Source: Candidatus Paracaedibacter symbiosus (GTDB lineage Bacteria > Pseudomonadota > Alphaproteobacteria > Paracaedibacterales > Paracaedibacteraceae). From it: a stretch of DNA of 49,449 nt. The stretch covers positions 112,437-161,885 of the forward strand of contig NZ_JQAK01000002.1 of the NCBI RefSeq assembly GCF_000757605.1, given 5' to 3'. Shown one piece after another: positions 1 through 8,254 of this stretch. Positions within the stretch are counted from its first letter, which is position 1, and each line of letters opens with the position of its first letter. The notes below the pieces were generated by a model. That model had not been told where the DNA came from. It searched no databases and was given only the letters and a program-made list of their open reading frames with translations. The position numbers were made by a program, and so were the translations under genes.

Positions 1-2
1 GG

Positions 3-950
3 GACTGCTTTGGCCAAATCAATCATGACTGGCTTCTTGCAAATATTCCTATGGACAAACAGATCCTCAGGAAATTTATCAAAGCAGGCTTCATGGAAAA
101 AGGTCATCTCAACCCAACAATGAAAGGAACTCCACAGGGTTCGGTGATTTCGCCAGCACTTACGGTTATAACCTTAGCTGGTTTGGAGGGCAAGCTCCGA
201 CCAGCCAGCGAGAACCAGAGAAAAGGGAAGAAAATCAATACCATTTCCTATGCTGATGACTTTATAGTCACAGCGGCTTCAGCAGAGCTTCTCCAAAACG
301 AAGTGATGCCAAAGCTGGTTGAATTCCTTAAAACAGTTGGACTTGAGTTATCGACAGAGAAGACAAAGATTACACCGATTGAAAAGGGGTTTGACTTTCT
401 TGGCTTCACAATGCGCAAGTACAAGAATGGCAAAGTCCTAACCAAACCCTCAAAGATAAATATCAAGAGATTTTTAAAAGAAATCAGAGAGTTGATCCGA
501 AAAGGGGCAGCACTGCCAACAGATAAGCTAATCCATGCGTTAAACGAAAAGATAACCGGATGGACAAATTACTACCGCAGTGTCGTGGCATCGAAAGTCT
601 TCGCTCAAATCGACCATGAACTCTTCCAGGCCCTCAAACGGTGGGCGCTCAAAAGGCATTCCCGAAAAGGCATAAAGTGGATTATGAAACACTACTGGAA
701 GAGCCATAAGGGCGATAATTGGCGTTTCTATTGTCTGATAAAGGATAAAGAAGGGAAGAAGAAAACCCTCTTCCTAAAACGCGCAATAGACACCAAGATT
801 CGCCGTCACATTAAAATTGTCGCTAAAGCTAATCCTTTTGACCCTTTTTACAAGGAATACTTTGTAAAGAGAGAACAGGAAAAGCAACGCCGTTGTAAAC
901 TCAGTTACGACACTGAGCTGACCGGGTTGAAAACCATTCAGCCTTATTGA
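3..950 (+). CDS. ltrA: Group II intron reverse transcriptase/maturase (5' partial)
   Basis: Intron-encoded reverse transcriptase and maturase that splices and mobilises its host intron. The frame is open from position 3, so the N-terminus is outside the window. The active-site motif YADD is present in SYADDFIVTA, and the palm motif TPQGSVISP precedes it. The thumb/maturase region (GWTNYYR, RWALKRHSRKG) follows. No Cys-pair/HNH endonuclease domain is seen at the C-terminus (ends LKTIQPY). Compared with the copy at 11490-13007, identity is near complete except for a block around the FLGF…KPSK region and the last 40 residues. This patchiness suggests gene conversion between related introns. Confidence 0.93.
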   Translation, partial: DCFGQINHDWLLANIPMDKQILRKFIKAGFMEKGHLNPTMKGTPQGSVISPALTVITLAGLEGKLRPASENQRKGKKINTISYADDFIVTAASAELLQNEVMPKLVEFLKTVGLELSTEKTKITPIEKGFDFLGFTMRKYKNGKVLTKPSKINIKRFLKEIRELIRKGAALPTDKLIHALNEKITGWTNYYRSVVASKVFAQIDHELFQALKRWALKRHSRKGIKWIMKHYWKSHKGDNWRFYCLIKDKEGKKKTLFLKRAIDTKIRRHIKIVAKANPFDPFYKEYFVKREQEKQRRCKLSYDTELTGLKTIQPY

Positions 951-956
951 GGGCTT

Positions 957-990
957 GAGCTGTGTACGGTGAAAATCGTCCGCACAGTTC
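957..990 (+). ncRNA. Group II intron domain V
   Basis: This is a 34-nt catalytic hairpin beginning GAGCTGTGTACGG with a GAAA-type loop and ending CGCACAGTTC. It matches the usual domain V layout, in which GAGC pairs with GTTC. It is identical to the hairpin at 11450-11483 on the other strand. Confidence 0.9.
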
Positions 991-1100
991 TGAGAGGGCT
1001 GCCCAGGAGTAATCTTGGGCTTGCTACTCGACTATTTGTGCATTTTTCTCGATAAATTAAATCTGTAAATTGTGGGTGCTGAGCTGCCATTTTAGCATGA

Positions 1101-1123
1101 CCCCCAAGTTTTAGATGGTCTCC
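1101..1123. repeat. Isolated terminal repeat of a MITE family
   Basis: This 23-bp sequence, ending TTTTAGATGGTCTCC, matches the terminal repeats of the miniature element at 36046-36208 and of its truncated relative at 13855-13996, with one mismatch. Only one end is present here, so it is probably a solo or decayed end. Confidence 0.6.
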
Positions 1124-1149
1124 ATAGTGAATATCAAATATAATGACAA

Positions 1150-4100
1150 CTACATTATTACATTAGGAACAAAGTTGGTAAAAAATAGGGTCTTTGTACA
1201 CACCGGGCCTTGATTTAAATCTACGCTTTTGATTTTTCTTTTTACCCTATGAATATGAGTTGAATCTTGAGGAAGATACTGCTCCATAAGTGTTAATGAT
1301 CTTAGTAAATAATCAAGGCTTTGCTGGCTGAATTTCTTAATCTTAGTTAAATCCTTAGTACCCCTCAAATTTGCAGCTTTCCGTTGGTAAATTACAGACA
1401 AATCCTCCAATATAGTATAAATATCAGGATATTCTTGTGATTCAAAATTAATTAACGCTTTCTGAAGCAAGATTTCTGCTTCGGCTAAATCATCTCGTTC
1501 GAGGTAAATCCTTGCTAACTCAATATATAAGCGGTCAATCTCTGAGTGTGTTTCACCATAGTGTTTTTTAAATACACTAATACTTTTTTCGATCAAATCT
1601 TTTGCAGTTTGATATTGTCTTAAGTCTTTATAAGTAACCGCTAAATTCGCCATAGACCAGCCTGTCCATACATAGGTCTCTGAGAAGTTTTTTCTATAAA
1701 TTTCTTCACCTTGCTTTAAAAGATCTTCTGCAACCCTCAGATTTCCTATAATACGATTTGTATCCCCTAAAAATATTAAAATTGGCGCGATACGTACATG
1801 ATCATTTGGATAATATTTTTTATACTCGGCCCAACTTTTTTCTAAAAGAACTTTAGCTTTTCCATAATCTCCTAAAAATTTGTATGTATCGCCTAAATAA
1901 GCTCGAGCCCAATTTACACCGATATAGTTATTTGGGTTTTCTTGGTAAATCTTTAAACTTTCTTCGAACAGTTCTTTTGCTTTCTTATAATACCCTTTAT
2001 CTTTATAAATTATCCCTAAAGATCCAAAACATTGAGCAAGTGTATTTCTATTTAGGATATTGTGATCCTGGTAAAGTTTAATGCATTGACGAAGGTACAT
2101 TTCACCATTTTTATAGTCACCCTTGGGCCAGTATGTATTAGCTAAACAAACTAAATTCTGAGCTATTTTATAATAATTTTTAGGGGCAAGATTTCTATAA
2201 ATATTTAAGCTTCGGTTTAAAAATACTCTAGCCTTTTCAAATTCACCCCGATATCTGTACATCTCTCCTAAATAATGTAAAGTCCATCCTAATTGTGAAT
2301 TTAGCTTATCTTTGTTCTTATTTAGTTTTTCAAAAGCCACTTCAAGTAATCTTTGTGCTTCATTTTCTTCACCTAGCAAAAATAGCATAACACCTAGTTT
2401 GGACTGCAAAACGGATTTAATATTAGGAGTTAAAAGTTGCTCGTGGTTTAAGATTGTGCGCACATGCACCTTCATGATTTTCATTTTAGGAATATTCAAA
2501 CTATTAATAGCCTGCTCTATATATGATTCTAATGTAAGGAAGAAATCTTCAATAATTTGTTTGCTCTTATTAATACTTGCAAATCTTGAAAAATAATAAA
2601 GGCTTATATCTTGTGTGCTTTGATGCAATGAAAAACTTTTATCAGACTCATTAACATTTTTCTCGTTAGTCAATAAGGAATATTTCCTCAGACTACGCAA
2701 TAAATCTTCTACAATGAATTTTCCTTTATAATCTTGTAATAGTTCAATTGGGATATCATGGTTAAACAAGATACTGATTATGAGTAAGAGATTCTCAAAT
2801 TCTAAATTTTTAGAGATAACTTCTTGTAAGGTTGTGCTAACAATCTGGTAACGGGTTTGTGTATAATCACCTATTTCTCTCATGAGAGATTCTTGAGCTA
2901 GATTAAAATCTTCGTTGGGTTCTTTAATCCTTTTTAAATAATCACCAAAGCCTACTTGAGTATCTTTTATGTAGTGTGCAGCTGTAGAGATATCTAGCGG
3001 AAAACTAGTAATATTATTCAGGAATTCTCTTACTCTTCTCTTTTCATTATCATCTAACTCTGTCGGGTTACACTCGTGATATATTTTACTAAAAAGAGTA
3101 AGGGTTTCTTCTTCGTTTAGCATATTAATATCTATAACATCCTGGGAACTTATGTATTTTACATTCTTAATAGTACTATCACGTGTTGTAATGATGACCT
3201 GACCATGCCCCCAAACCTCAGTGTCTTGAGGAAGATAGTCTTTAATATCTAAAAATGTATTCATTTCTAAATTGTCGAAGATAAGAGTCCAATTTGGATA
3301 GATCTTTAGTTTTCTTTTCACAAAGATAAGTAACTCTTGGTATTTTTTATTAATGTCTAAGATTTCTTGAATGCCTCTTAGAAGTTTTTGGTCTTCTTGC
3401 GTTGAGATGATAACAGAGGCCAGAGATTCAAAAGAGCTCCTTATGCTTTCTTTTGTTTGAGCATTTACTTCCCAAACAAGGGAAGTACTATATTGGCGGA
3501 CATATTGATGAGCTAGGGTTGTTTTTCCAGCTCCACCGATTCCCAGTAAAACGACCATCTTAATACCTTTTTTATCAGTAAGTCTAGCATTAATTTGGTC
3601 TATTAACTGAAGGCGCTTTAAGAGAATATTATCTGCAGGGATTGTTAGCTCAACTCTGATAGGGGGCGTTACGGCAAATTTAGGGACGTTAAATTTAGCT
3701 CCCCAAAAATGTGAGCCTATCAGATCTATTGCAAACAAACAAACGGCTATTCCAGCTCCTATTCCTGTTATTAGTTTCCAATTTTTAATTAAAACATATT
3801 CATTTTTAAGAATAGGTTCTTCTAGTTGTGATAGTGGAGATAGTTTTAGCGAGGTTGGTTGAGGTTCTGAAGATTCAAATAATTTTCTATTAAGATTTTC
3901 GTTCCCTAAATATATCAGTTTATCAAGATTGTCCCCGGGATACAGTATGACTAGAAGTTTGACAAAAGATGGAAAGAAATTTTGTAAGTCACTAAAATCT
4001 ATGTAAGTGGCTTCAGCTGTTTGATCACATAGAGAGAGGTTTCTTTCTTGAGATGGTAACAAAAAAATAGTGTTTTCTAGGTTTGGGATTCCCCTCTGAA

Positions 4101-4632
4101 TATTACCGTTTGTTAGAATGCAAAGGTTAACAGTTGAAGTGTCTATTTTAGCTGAGTCATCGGCTATTTTTATCCCTACTAACTTAAGATATCCCGTTAG
4201 CAATTCTAAAAAATCTAGGTAATTCTTATAGTATGCTTTTTCAACTTGGATAGAACAAGCAATGTCCTTTTCTCTCGTTGATTTAGAGATATTTTGGAGC
4301 TCTTGTTCAAAGTCAGATTTATATAATAGTTTCAAATAATGCTGGCGAACTACATCAACTTTACCTGATTTAAGAATGAAAGGAATAATATCTTCTTGGA
4401 ATTTTTCCCTTATTCTGGCACGGATGTCTTTCTTATGAGTTTCAACAGTTTTGATACTGATTGATAAAAGCTTTGCAATTGTTTTATCGGCCACGCTGTT
4501 TACTACGCACGAAATAATATCAATATGGCGAAGAGTAAATTTTACTTCCTTGATTACTAATAAATCTTGCGAGTAAAACTCACTCGGTAGATGAAGAGTG
4601 CTAGAAGATTTAAAATGATGAGTATTAATCAT
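1150..4632 (-). CDS. LuxR-type HTH / TM / NB-ARC / TPR protein (STAND family), copy 1
   Basis: This is a protein of 1160 aa. Residues about 32-80 resemble a LuxR/GerE helix-turn-helix (KTVETHKKDI recognition helix). Residues about 286-312 form one hydrophobic membrane-type segment. An NB-ARC/STAND NTPase follows, with Walker A GIGGAGKTT near 365, Walker B-like LIFDN near 450, an ITTRDS sensor motif and a GLPL-like FPLDIS. Tetratricopeptide repeats of the kinesin-light-chain type fill about 740-1085. STAND ATPases generally act as ligand-triggered switches, with TPRs sensing and the NTPase oligomerising. The HTH suggests DNA binding as output. A paralogue of almost the same length and architecture lies at 16813-20280, and both share an LPS(E/D)FYS(Q/E)DL N-terminus. 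The gene is divergent from two secreted-protein genes. The single membrane segment between HTH and NTPase is odd. No strong ribosome binding site precedes this ATG. Confidence 0.88.
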   Translation of the reverse strand: MINTHHFKSSSTLHLPSEFYSQDLLVIKEVKFTLRHIDIISCVVNSVADKTIAKLLSISIKTVETHKKDIRARIREKFQEDIIPFILKSGKVDVVRQHYLKLLYKSDFEQELQNISKSTREKDIACSIQVEKAYYKNYLDFLELLTGYLKLVGIKIADDSAKIDTSTVNLCILTNGNIQRGIPNLENTIFLLPSQERNLSLCDQTAEATYIDFSDLQNFFPSFVKLLVILYPGDNLDKLIYLGNENLNRKLFESSEPQPTSLKLSPLSQLEEPILKNEYVLIKNWKLITGIGAGIAVCLFAIDLIGSHFWGAKFNVPKFAVTPPIRVELTIPADNILLKRLQLIDQINARLTDKKGIKMVVLLGIGGAGKTTLAHQYVRQYSTSLVWEVNAQTKESIRSSFESLASVIISTQEDQKLLRGIQEILDINKKYQELLIFVKRKLKIYPNWTLIFDNLEMNTFLDIKDYLPQDTEVWGHGQVIITTRDSTIKNVKYISSQDVIDINMLNEEETLTLFSKIYHECNPTELDDNEKRRVREFLNNITSFPLDISTAAHYIKDTQVGFGDYLKRIKEPNEDFNLAQESLMREIGDYTQTRYQIVSTTLQEVISKNLEFENLLLIISILFNHDIPIELLQDYKGKFIVEDLLRSLRKYSLLTNEKNVNESDKSFSLHQSTQDISLYYFSRFASINKSKQIIEDFFLTLESYIEQAINSLNIPKMKIMKVHVRTILNHEQLLTPNIKSVLQSKLGVMLFLLGEENEAQRLLEVAFEKLNKNKDKLNSQLGWTLHYLGEMYRYRGEFEKARVFLNRSLNIYRNLAPKNYYKIAQNLVCLANTYWPKGDYKNGEMYLRQCIKLYQDHNILNRNTLAQCFGSLGIIYKDKGYYKKAKELFEESLKIYQENPNNYIGVNWARAYLGDTYKFLGDYGKAKVLLEKSWAEYKKYYPNDHVRIAPILIFLGDTNRIIGNLRVAEDLLKQGEEIYRKNFSETYVWTGWSMANLAVTYKDLRQYQTAKDLIEKSISVFKKHYGETHSEIDRLYIELARIYLERDDLAEAEILLQKALINFESQEYPDIYTILEDLSVIYQRKAANLRGTKDLTKIKKFSQQSLDYLLRSLTLMEQYLPQDSTHIHRVKRKIKSVDLNQGPVCTKTLFFTNFVPNVIM

Positions 4633-5025
4633 GGAGAAAGCGCTCTATAAAATCGGAAAATTTTAAGCAGCACCTCATTATTCTTATTTTCTTTGAGCTG
4701 CATTATCTCTAATACCACTAATAGAATTTTACCACAACTTTTTATGAAACTCCTCATTATCCATCTTTCTATTCTTTAACGACAAAAACCGCGTTAATTC
4801 CTGACCCTTAAGGGTTACCCCTTAAGGCAATTTTCTGAGAGATAAATACAAACAATGGAAATATGCTTCACAATGCGGAACCCAACAAAGCTCTTAATCA
4901 GGGTAAAAGAATATATAAAAATGTTTTTTACCCCCGAAGATGGATGAGGAGAAGTAATTTATAAAGTGTTAAAGTGAAGGGTAATGAGGCCAAGTATATC
5001 AACTTTAAATAACTAGGAGTTAAAA
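4633..5025. promoter_or_regulatory. Divergent intergenic control region
   Basis: This 393-bp AT-rich gap lies between the STAND gene (minus) and the first Cys-rich secreted-protein gene (plus). It must carry both promoters. The only clear structure is the dyad at 4806-4827. On the minus strand, TTGTGG and TATTAG about 17 bp apart form a weak promoter candidate roughly 80 bp upstream of the STAND start. Confidence 0.45.
4806..4827. promoter_or_regulatory. CCTTAAGGG…CCCTTAAGG dyad, candidate operator
   Basis: Two 9-bp arms, CCTTAAGGG and CCCTTAAGG, are separated by 4 bp. Each arm contains the self-complementary octamer CCTTAAGG. It sits in the divergent control region of the STAND and secreted-protein genes, where a dimeric regulator could bind. 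A transcription terminator is the alternative, but no T tract follows on either strand. Confidence 0.4.
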
Positions 5026-5514
5026 ATGAAATATATTATTTTAAAAAAATTATCAATAGCCATGTGTTCTTTGATTATGGTGTTATGTTCAGAAGTTCAA
5101 TCTGCGCAAGACTTAACAGATCCTGAAACTATAGCACCAAGTAAAACGAATTTATTTTACCAAAATGATGATACCCAACTAAGTGATAATGAGTTAATAG
5201 CCTCAGAAACTATCAAGCTGGAAGAGTCTCCAGCCTCTTGGGCATCTTATTTATTCACCCCTTTCAAATCAGCTATTAATAATACTTATAAGATAATTAA
5301 TTACGCTACACAAAACCCACAAAAAGCAATGATTGCTGGTCTTATTTTAGCAACCAATATTACAGCTGTAGCCGCAAGTTGCGATTGTAGTTGCTATTTT
5401 TACGATGTACTTAGCAGGGAAAAATCTATTGAATATATGGGTACGGCTACAGATCTGCAGATGTGTTCCAATGTATGCACTCAAAATAGCTATACCATGC
5501 GAAGCTGTAAATGA
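5026..5514 (+). CDS. Secreted Cys-rich small protein A
   Basis: This is a 162-aa protein with an N-terminal signal peptide (KKLSIAMCSLIMVLCSEVQS, cleavage near VQSA). An acidic middle region follows, then a second hydrophobic stretch at about 104-120 (MIAGLILATNITAVAA). The tail of about 42 residues has six cysteines in the spacing C-x-C-x-C-x23-C-x3-C-x9-C. The ribosome binding site TAGGAG lies 6 bp before the ATG. The arrangement of conserved leader, internal signal-like segment ending AVAA and variable Cys-rich tail looks like a precursor from which a disulfide-bonded peptide is released. That processing is an inference. Family not recognised. Confidence 0.8.
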   Translation: MKYIILKKLSIAMCSLIMVLCSEVQSAQDLTDPETIAPSKTNLFYQNDDTQLSDNELIASETIKLEESPASWASYLFTPFKSAINNTYKIINYATQNPQKAMIAGLILATNITAVAASCDCSCYFYDVLSREKSIEYMGTATDLQMCSNVCTQNSYTMRSCK

Positions 5515-5643
5515 CAGAGCAATACTAGATTGGGCACAAATAAAACTAATAGGGGTTCTTGAAGTTAGGGGAGCAATGGAACAGCCAACCGACTTTACGG
5601 CCATGAGGCAAATATAACAACTTTAAATAAGTAGGAGTTAAAA

Positions 5644-6144
5644 ATGAAATATAGCACATTAAAAAGATTATCAATAACCATGTGTTCTTTGATTATGGTT
5701 TTATGCTCAGAGGTTCAATCTGCACAAGACTTAACAGATCCTGAAACGATAGCATCAAATAAAACGAAATTATTTTATCAAAATGAGGATACCCAACTGA
5801 GTGATAACGAGCTAATAGCTCCAGAAACTATCAAGCTGGAAGAGTCTTCAGTCTCTTGGACGTCATATTTATTCTCTCCTATTCAATCTGCTGTTTATAA
5901 TACTTATAAGATAATTAATTACGCTACACAAAGTCCACAAAAAGCAATGATTGTTGGTCTTATTTTAGCAACCAATGTTGCAGCTGTAGCCGCAGATTGT
6001 CACTGTTATTGTAATCGTACTAGTTGGCGTTTGGGGAGGCCGGAAACATATGGGAGCAACATAGGGAAAGCTTCAGATCTTAAGATGTGTTCCGATGTAT
6101 GTAATCAAAATGGTGGGACCATGAGTGGTTGTTATGAGCAGTAG
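5644..6144 (+). CDS. Secreted Cys-rich small protein B (paralogue of A)
   Basis: This 166-aa tandem paralogue of the preceding gene has the same signal peptide, the same acidic middle and a second hydrophobic segment (MIVGLILATNVAAVAA). The C-terminal tail keeps the six-cysteine pattern (C-x-C-x-C-x25-C-x3-C-x9-C), but most other residues differ. The leader and ribosome binding site (TAGGAG) are copied with the gene. The conserved N-terminal two thirds and divergent tail suggest selection on the tail, as in toxin or bacteriocin-like precursors. No known family was recognised. Confidence 0.8.
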   Translation: MKYSTLKRLSITMCSLIMVLCSEVQSAQDLTDPETIASNKTKLFYQNEDTQLSDNELIAPETIKLEESSVSWTSYLFSPIQSAVYNTYKIINYATQSPQKAMIVGLILATNVAAVAADCHCYCNRTSWRLGRPETYGSNIGKASDLKMCSDVCNQNGGTMSGCYEQ

Positions 6145-6195
6145 TTGTATATGACATATCAATATTGGGCTGTGGTGCACAAATAAAACTAATAG

Positions 6196-6214
6196 GGGTT
6201 CTGTAGGAGAACCC
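6196..6214 (+). terminator. Terminator hairpin after secreted-protein genes
   Basis: GGGTTCT and AGAACCC pair around a 5-nt loop, followed by TTAAAA, about 50 bp after the second Cys-rich gene. The T tract is weak. Confidence 0.5.
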
Positions 6215-6368
6215 TTAAAAGATTTCACCAGGAATTTCTTAAAATCTTCAGCCATTTAATAATAACTAAATAACAGATATATATAATCAGGCCGCAAAGA
6301 AGGCAAAATCCAACTGTTGAGTAGCCACTTCCAGTTACCCAGAAGCAGCCCTCTTGGAACGGAGCGAG

Positions 6369-6948
6369 CTAGTTTCCCAGCACTCCGCTCGGACCCTCAT
6401 AAGGCTGAATGATTCTCAGCCCAGCTAAATCAGTCTTGTGACTGAGCAAGCAGCGCTTTTTGCGATCCTTCTCTCTCTGGTCAAAGTAGTCTTTGTAAAC
6501 AGGGTTAAAAGGAGTTGCTTCGGCCATAATTTTGGTGTGGCGTCGGATTTTTGTATCGCTGGCATTTTTGAGATAAAGGAGGTTTTTATTCCCCTTTTTA
6601 TCCCTGACCATACAATAAAATCTCCAGTTATCGCCTTTGTATCGCGTAAAGTAGTGGTTGATAATCCAGCGCTTTCCTTTGCGCGCATGCCTTTTCAAAC
6701 CCCATCTTTTTAGCGCCAGGAAGATTTGATCATCAATGGAGGAAAACACTTTTGAAGACACAGCCGTTCGGTAGTAATTCGTCCACCCCGTTATCTTTTC
6801 ATTTAACGCGTGAATGAGTTTGTCCGTTGGCCATGCAACACCCTTTTTGATAAGCATCCTGATTTCTTTTTGGAACCGATTTATATTGCCCTTTGAGGGT
6901 TTAATCAGCAGTTTTCCATTCTTGTACTTTCGTAAGTGGAATCCTAGA
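6369..6948 (-). pseudogene. Group II intron reverse transcriptase, C-terminal fragment
   Basis: The minus strand encodes the thumb/maturase part of a group II intron reverse transcriptase, homologous to but clearly diverged from the intron at 11408-13585 (LRKYKNGK, LIHALNEKITGWTNYYR, RWGLKRHARKG, LAGLRIIQPY). The reverse transcriptase palm and YADD are missing: the frame is cut at 6948 by the left end of the Tn3-type element. Beyond the stop, about 6290-6368 carries a weak, degenerate domain V-like hairpin and an intron-type end (TGGCTACTCAAC). The intron is therefore broken. Confidence 0.82.
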
Positions 6949-6988
6949 GGGGTCCTGCAGATTAACCCCCAAAAGTGTTCGTTCTGAG
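6949..6988. repeat. Left terminal inverted repeat, Tn3-type element
   Basis: This 40-bp repeat is a perfect inverse of 7984-8023. The resolvase stop codon lies directly at its inner edge. Confidence 0.92.
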
Positions 6989-7591
6989 CTAAACCTCTAA
7001 AATTTCTGGATTTTTTCCGCCAATGGCGACTTTACGGTGGCGTAAGTACAAATACAAAGTAGTTTTAGAAATCTCTAGCTGTTCAGCTATTTTCTTTACA
7101 GGAATACTGCCATTTTTATAAAGCGCCTCAGCAATGACGGCCTTTTCTATCGCTGACTGAGATAGTCCTTTTGGTCTCCCCCCTTTTCGCCCGCGAGCCC
7201 GAGCTGATTTTAACCCTGCTTGTGTGCGCTCGAGAATTAATTCCCGTTCAAATTCTGCAAGGGAAGCAAAAATTCCAAAAATTAACCGTCCTTGAGGAGT
7301 AGTAGTATCGATTGGGTCATTCAAACTAATTAACCCCACCTTTTTTTCAATTAATTTTGTTGTCAGGTGGATTAAATGTGCCAAGTTTCTGCCAAGCCTA
7401 TCTAATTTCCAGATAACCAATGTGTCACCTTCTCGAAGATTTCGCATTATCTCATCAAGTATAGGTCTTGCTGTTTTTGCACCACTGGCAATTTCTTCAT
7501 GGATTTGAATACAACCAGCCTCTTTTAGTGCCTCCACCTGCATAGATAACGATTGGTCTCTGGTTGAAACACGAGCATATCCTATTTTCAT
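6989..7591 (-). CDS. tnpR: Serine recombinase / resolvase
   Basis: This 200-aa small serine recombinase would resolve cointegrates or invert DNA by cutting at paired sites. The N-terminal catalytic domain is complete, with catalytic Ser in YARVSTRDQ (about residue 9), the WKLDRLGRN arginine motif near 66-74 and the FASLAEFERELILERT helix. A C-terminal HTH follows (KKIAEQLEISKTTLYLYL). The length is normal for Tn3-type resolvases. It sits alone inside the 40-bp-ended element beside fragments of a transposase gene. It differs from the three other resolvases in the window, so it is not a recent copy of them. Confidence 0.93.
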   Translation of the reverse strand: MKIGYARVSTRDQSLSMQVEALKEAGCIQIHEEIASGAKTARPILDEIMRNLREGDTLVIWKLDRLGRNLAHLIHLTTKLIEKKVGLISLNDPIDTTTPQGRLIFGIFASLAEFERELILERTQAGLKSARARGRKGGRPKGLSQSAIEKAVIAEALYKNGSIPVKKIAEQLEISKTTLYLYLRHRKVAIGGKNPEILEV

Positions 7592-7737
7592 GTACTTTAG
7601 TCCATTTTACTAATAAAAAAATAATATTTTGAACCTAGATTAACTGAACCATTTTATCTTACCAGAAATAGGCGTAGAATCCCACCTTAGATAACTGAAC
7701 CAGCCAGTCCAGCTAAACCTCCGTTTTTTTGAACCCC

Positions 7738-7983
7738 ATGAATAAACTAAAGCGCCTTTCTCTTCTACCCGAATCTGAAATTGCCGATCTCTATGCAAGA
7801 CCAGTTTTTAACCACAATGAGCAATTGCTCTATTTTGAAATGACATCAGTACTAATTTGCTAGAATTTCGCCCATTGCATGGGCGTATATAGTCTTTAAA
7901 AGAATAATAGCGGCATTGATATAGATACAATGGTTAGCGCACTTGAAAAACACTTAAAACAGCACTTCTGGAAAGCAGCCTAA
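7738..7983 (+). pseudogene. Tn3 transposase, N- and C-terminal stubs joined by deletion
   Basis: The ATG at 7738 opens 41 codons (MNKLKRLSLLPESEIADLYA…) resembling the start of Tn3-family TnpA, ending at a stop at 7861. The last stretch, in another frame, encodes IDTMVSALEKHLKQHFWKAA up to the stop at 7981, like a TnpA C-terminus. More than 900 codons between them are gone. The inner edge of the right terminal repeat follows immediately. Confidence 0.7.
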
Positions 7984-8023
7984 CTCAGAACGAACACTTT
8001 TGGGGGTTAATCTGCAGGACCCC
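7984..8023. repeat. Right terminal inverted repeat, Tn3-type element
   Basis: Perfect 40-bp inverse of 6949-6988. Confidence 0.92.
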
Positions 8024-8082
8024 TTAGAGATAACCTTGCTTTCAAAAAGACGAGGATAGGCAGTACGTTCAATGGAGGTCAT
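8024..8082 (-). pseudogene. Tn3 transposase N-terminal fragment
   Basis: The minus strand from ATG 8082 encodes MTSIERTAYPRLFESKVIS, typical of the DUF4158 start of Tn3-family transposases. It is cut after about 19 codons by the right end of the Tn3-type element. It diverges from the resolvase stub at 8255, as expected of an older Tn3 transposon (tnpA and tnpR divergent around a res site) that was invaded twice. Confidence 0.7.
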
Positions 8083-8254
8083 AATTTTGCTTTCTGTGTT
8101 TCAAAAACAAGTGTTTTTGGGATGGTTGATTGGGAACTTGAGTTTTTATTTAAAAGAGGCTAAGAATTGTTCCAAAACTACTTTCAATTAACTTTGTATC
8201 AAAAGCATCTTAGATTCTAGGGTTTTGGAATGTTTTTGATGGAAGAAGACTTGT

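Larger units (their letters stand above)
1..1032 (+). mobile_element. Group II intron, 3' part (cut by window edge)
   Basis: The window opens inside a group II intron. What remains is most of the reverse transcriptase reading frame, domain V at 957-990 and a domain VI-like stem. The 3' end is placed at 1032 (…CTACTCGAC), by comparison with the nearly identical intron on the minus strand at 11408-13585. The 5' half lies outside the window. The bases after 1032 differ from those after the other copy, so this is a separate insertion and not an assembly echo. Confidence 0.9.
4986..6202 (+). repeat. Tandem gene duplication (about 575 and 599 bp units)
   Basis: Units 4986-5560 and 5604-6202 each contain the same leader (…ACTTTAAATAA.TAGGAG…), a secreted-protein gene and the same 3' tail (CACAAATAAAACTAATAGGG). 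The leader and the first two thirds of the gene are strongly conserved, while the Cys-rich 3' part has diverged. The second unit ends in a hairpin; the first has only the left half of it. Confidence 0.85.
6949..8023. mobile_element. Deleted Tn3-family element carrying a resolvase
   Basis: This 1075-bp unit has perfect 40-bp terminal inverted repeats at 6949-6988 and 7984-8023. They begin GGGGTCCTGCAG and end inward with GTTCTGAG, the usual Tn3-family layout. It encodes a complete resolvase and only the first about 40 and last about 25 codons of a Tn3-type transposase. The flanking pentamers CTAGA (left) and TTAGA (right) are a near-perfect 5-bp target duplication. The unit is probably a non-autonomous derivative formed by internal deletion and movable in trans. 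Confidence 0.85.
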
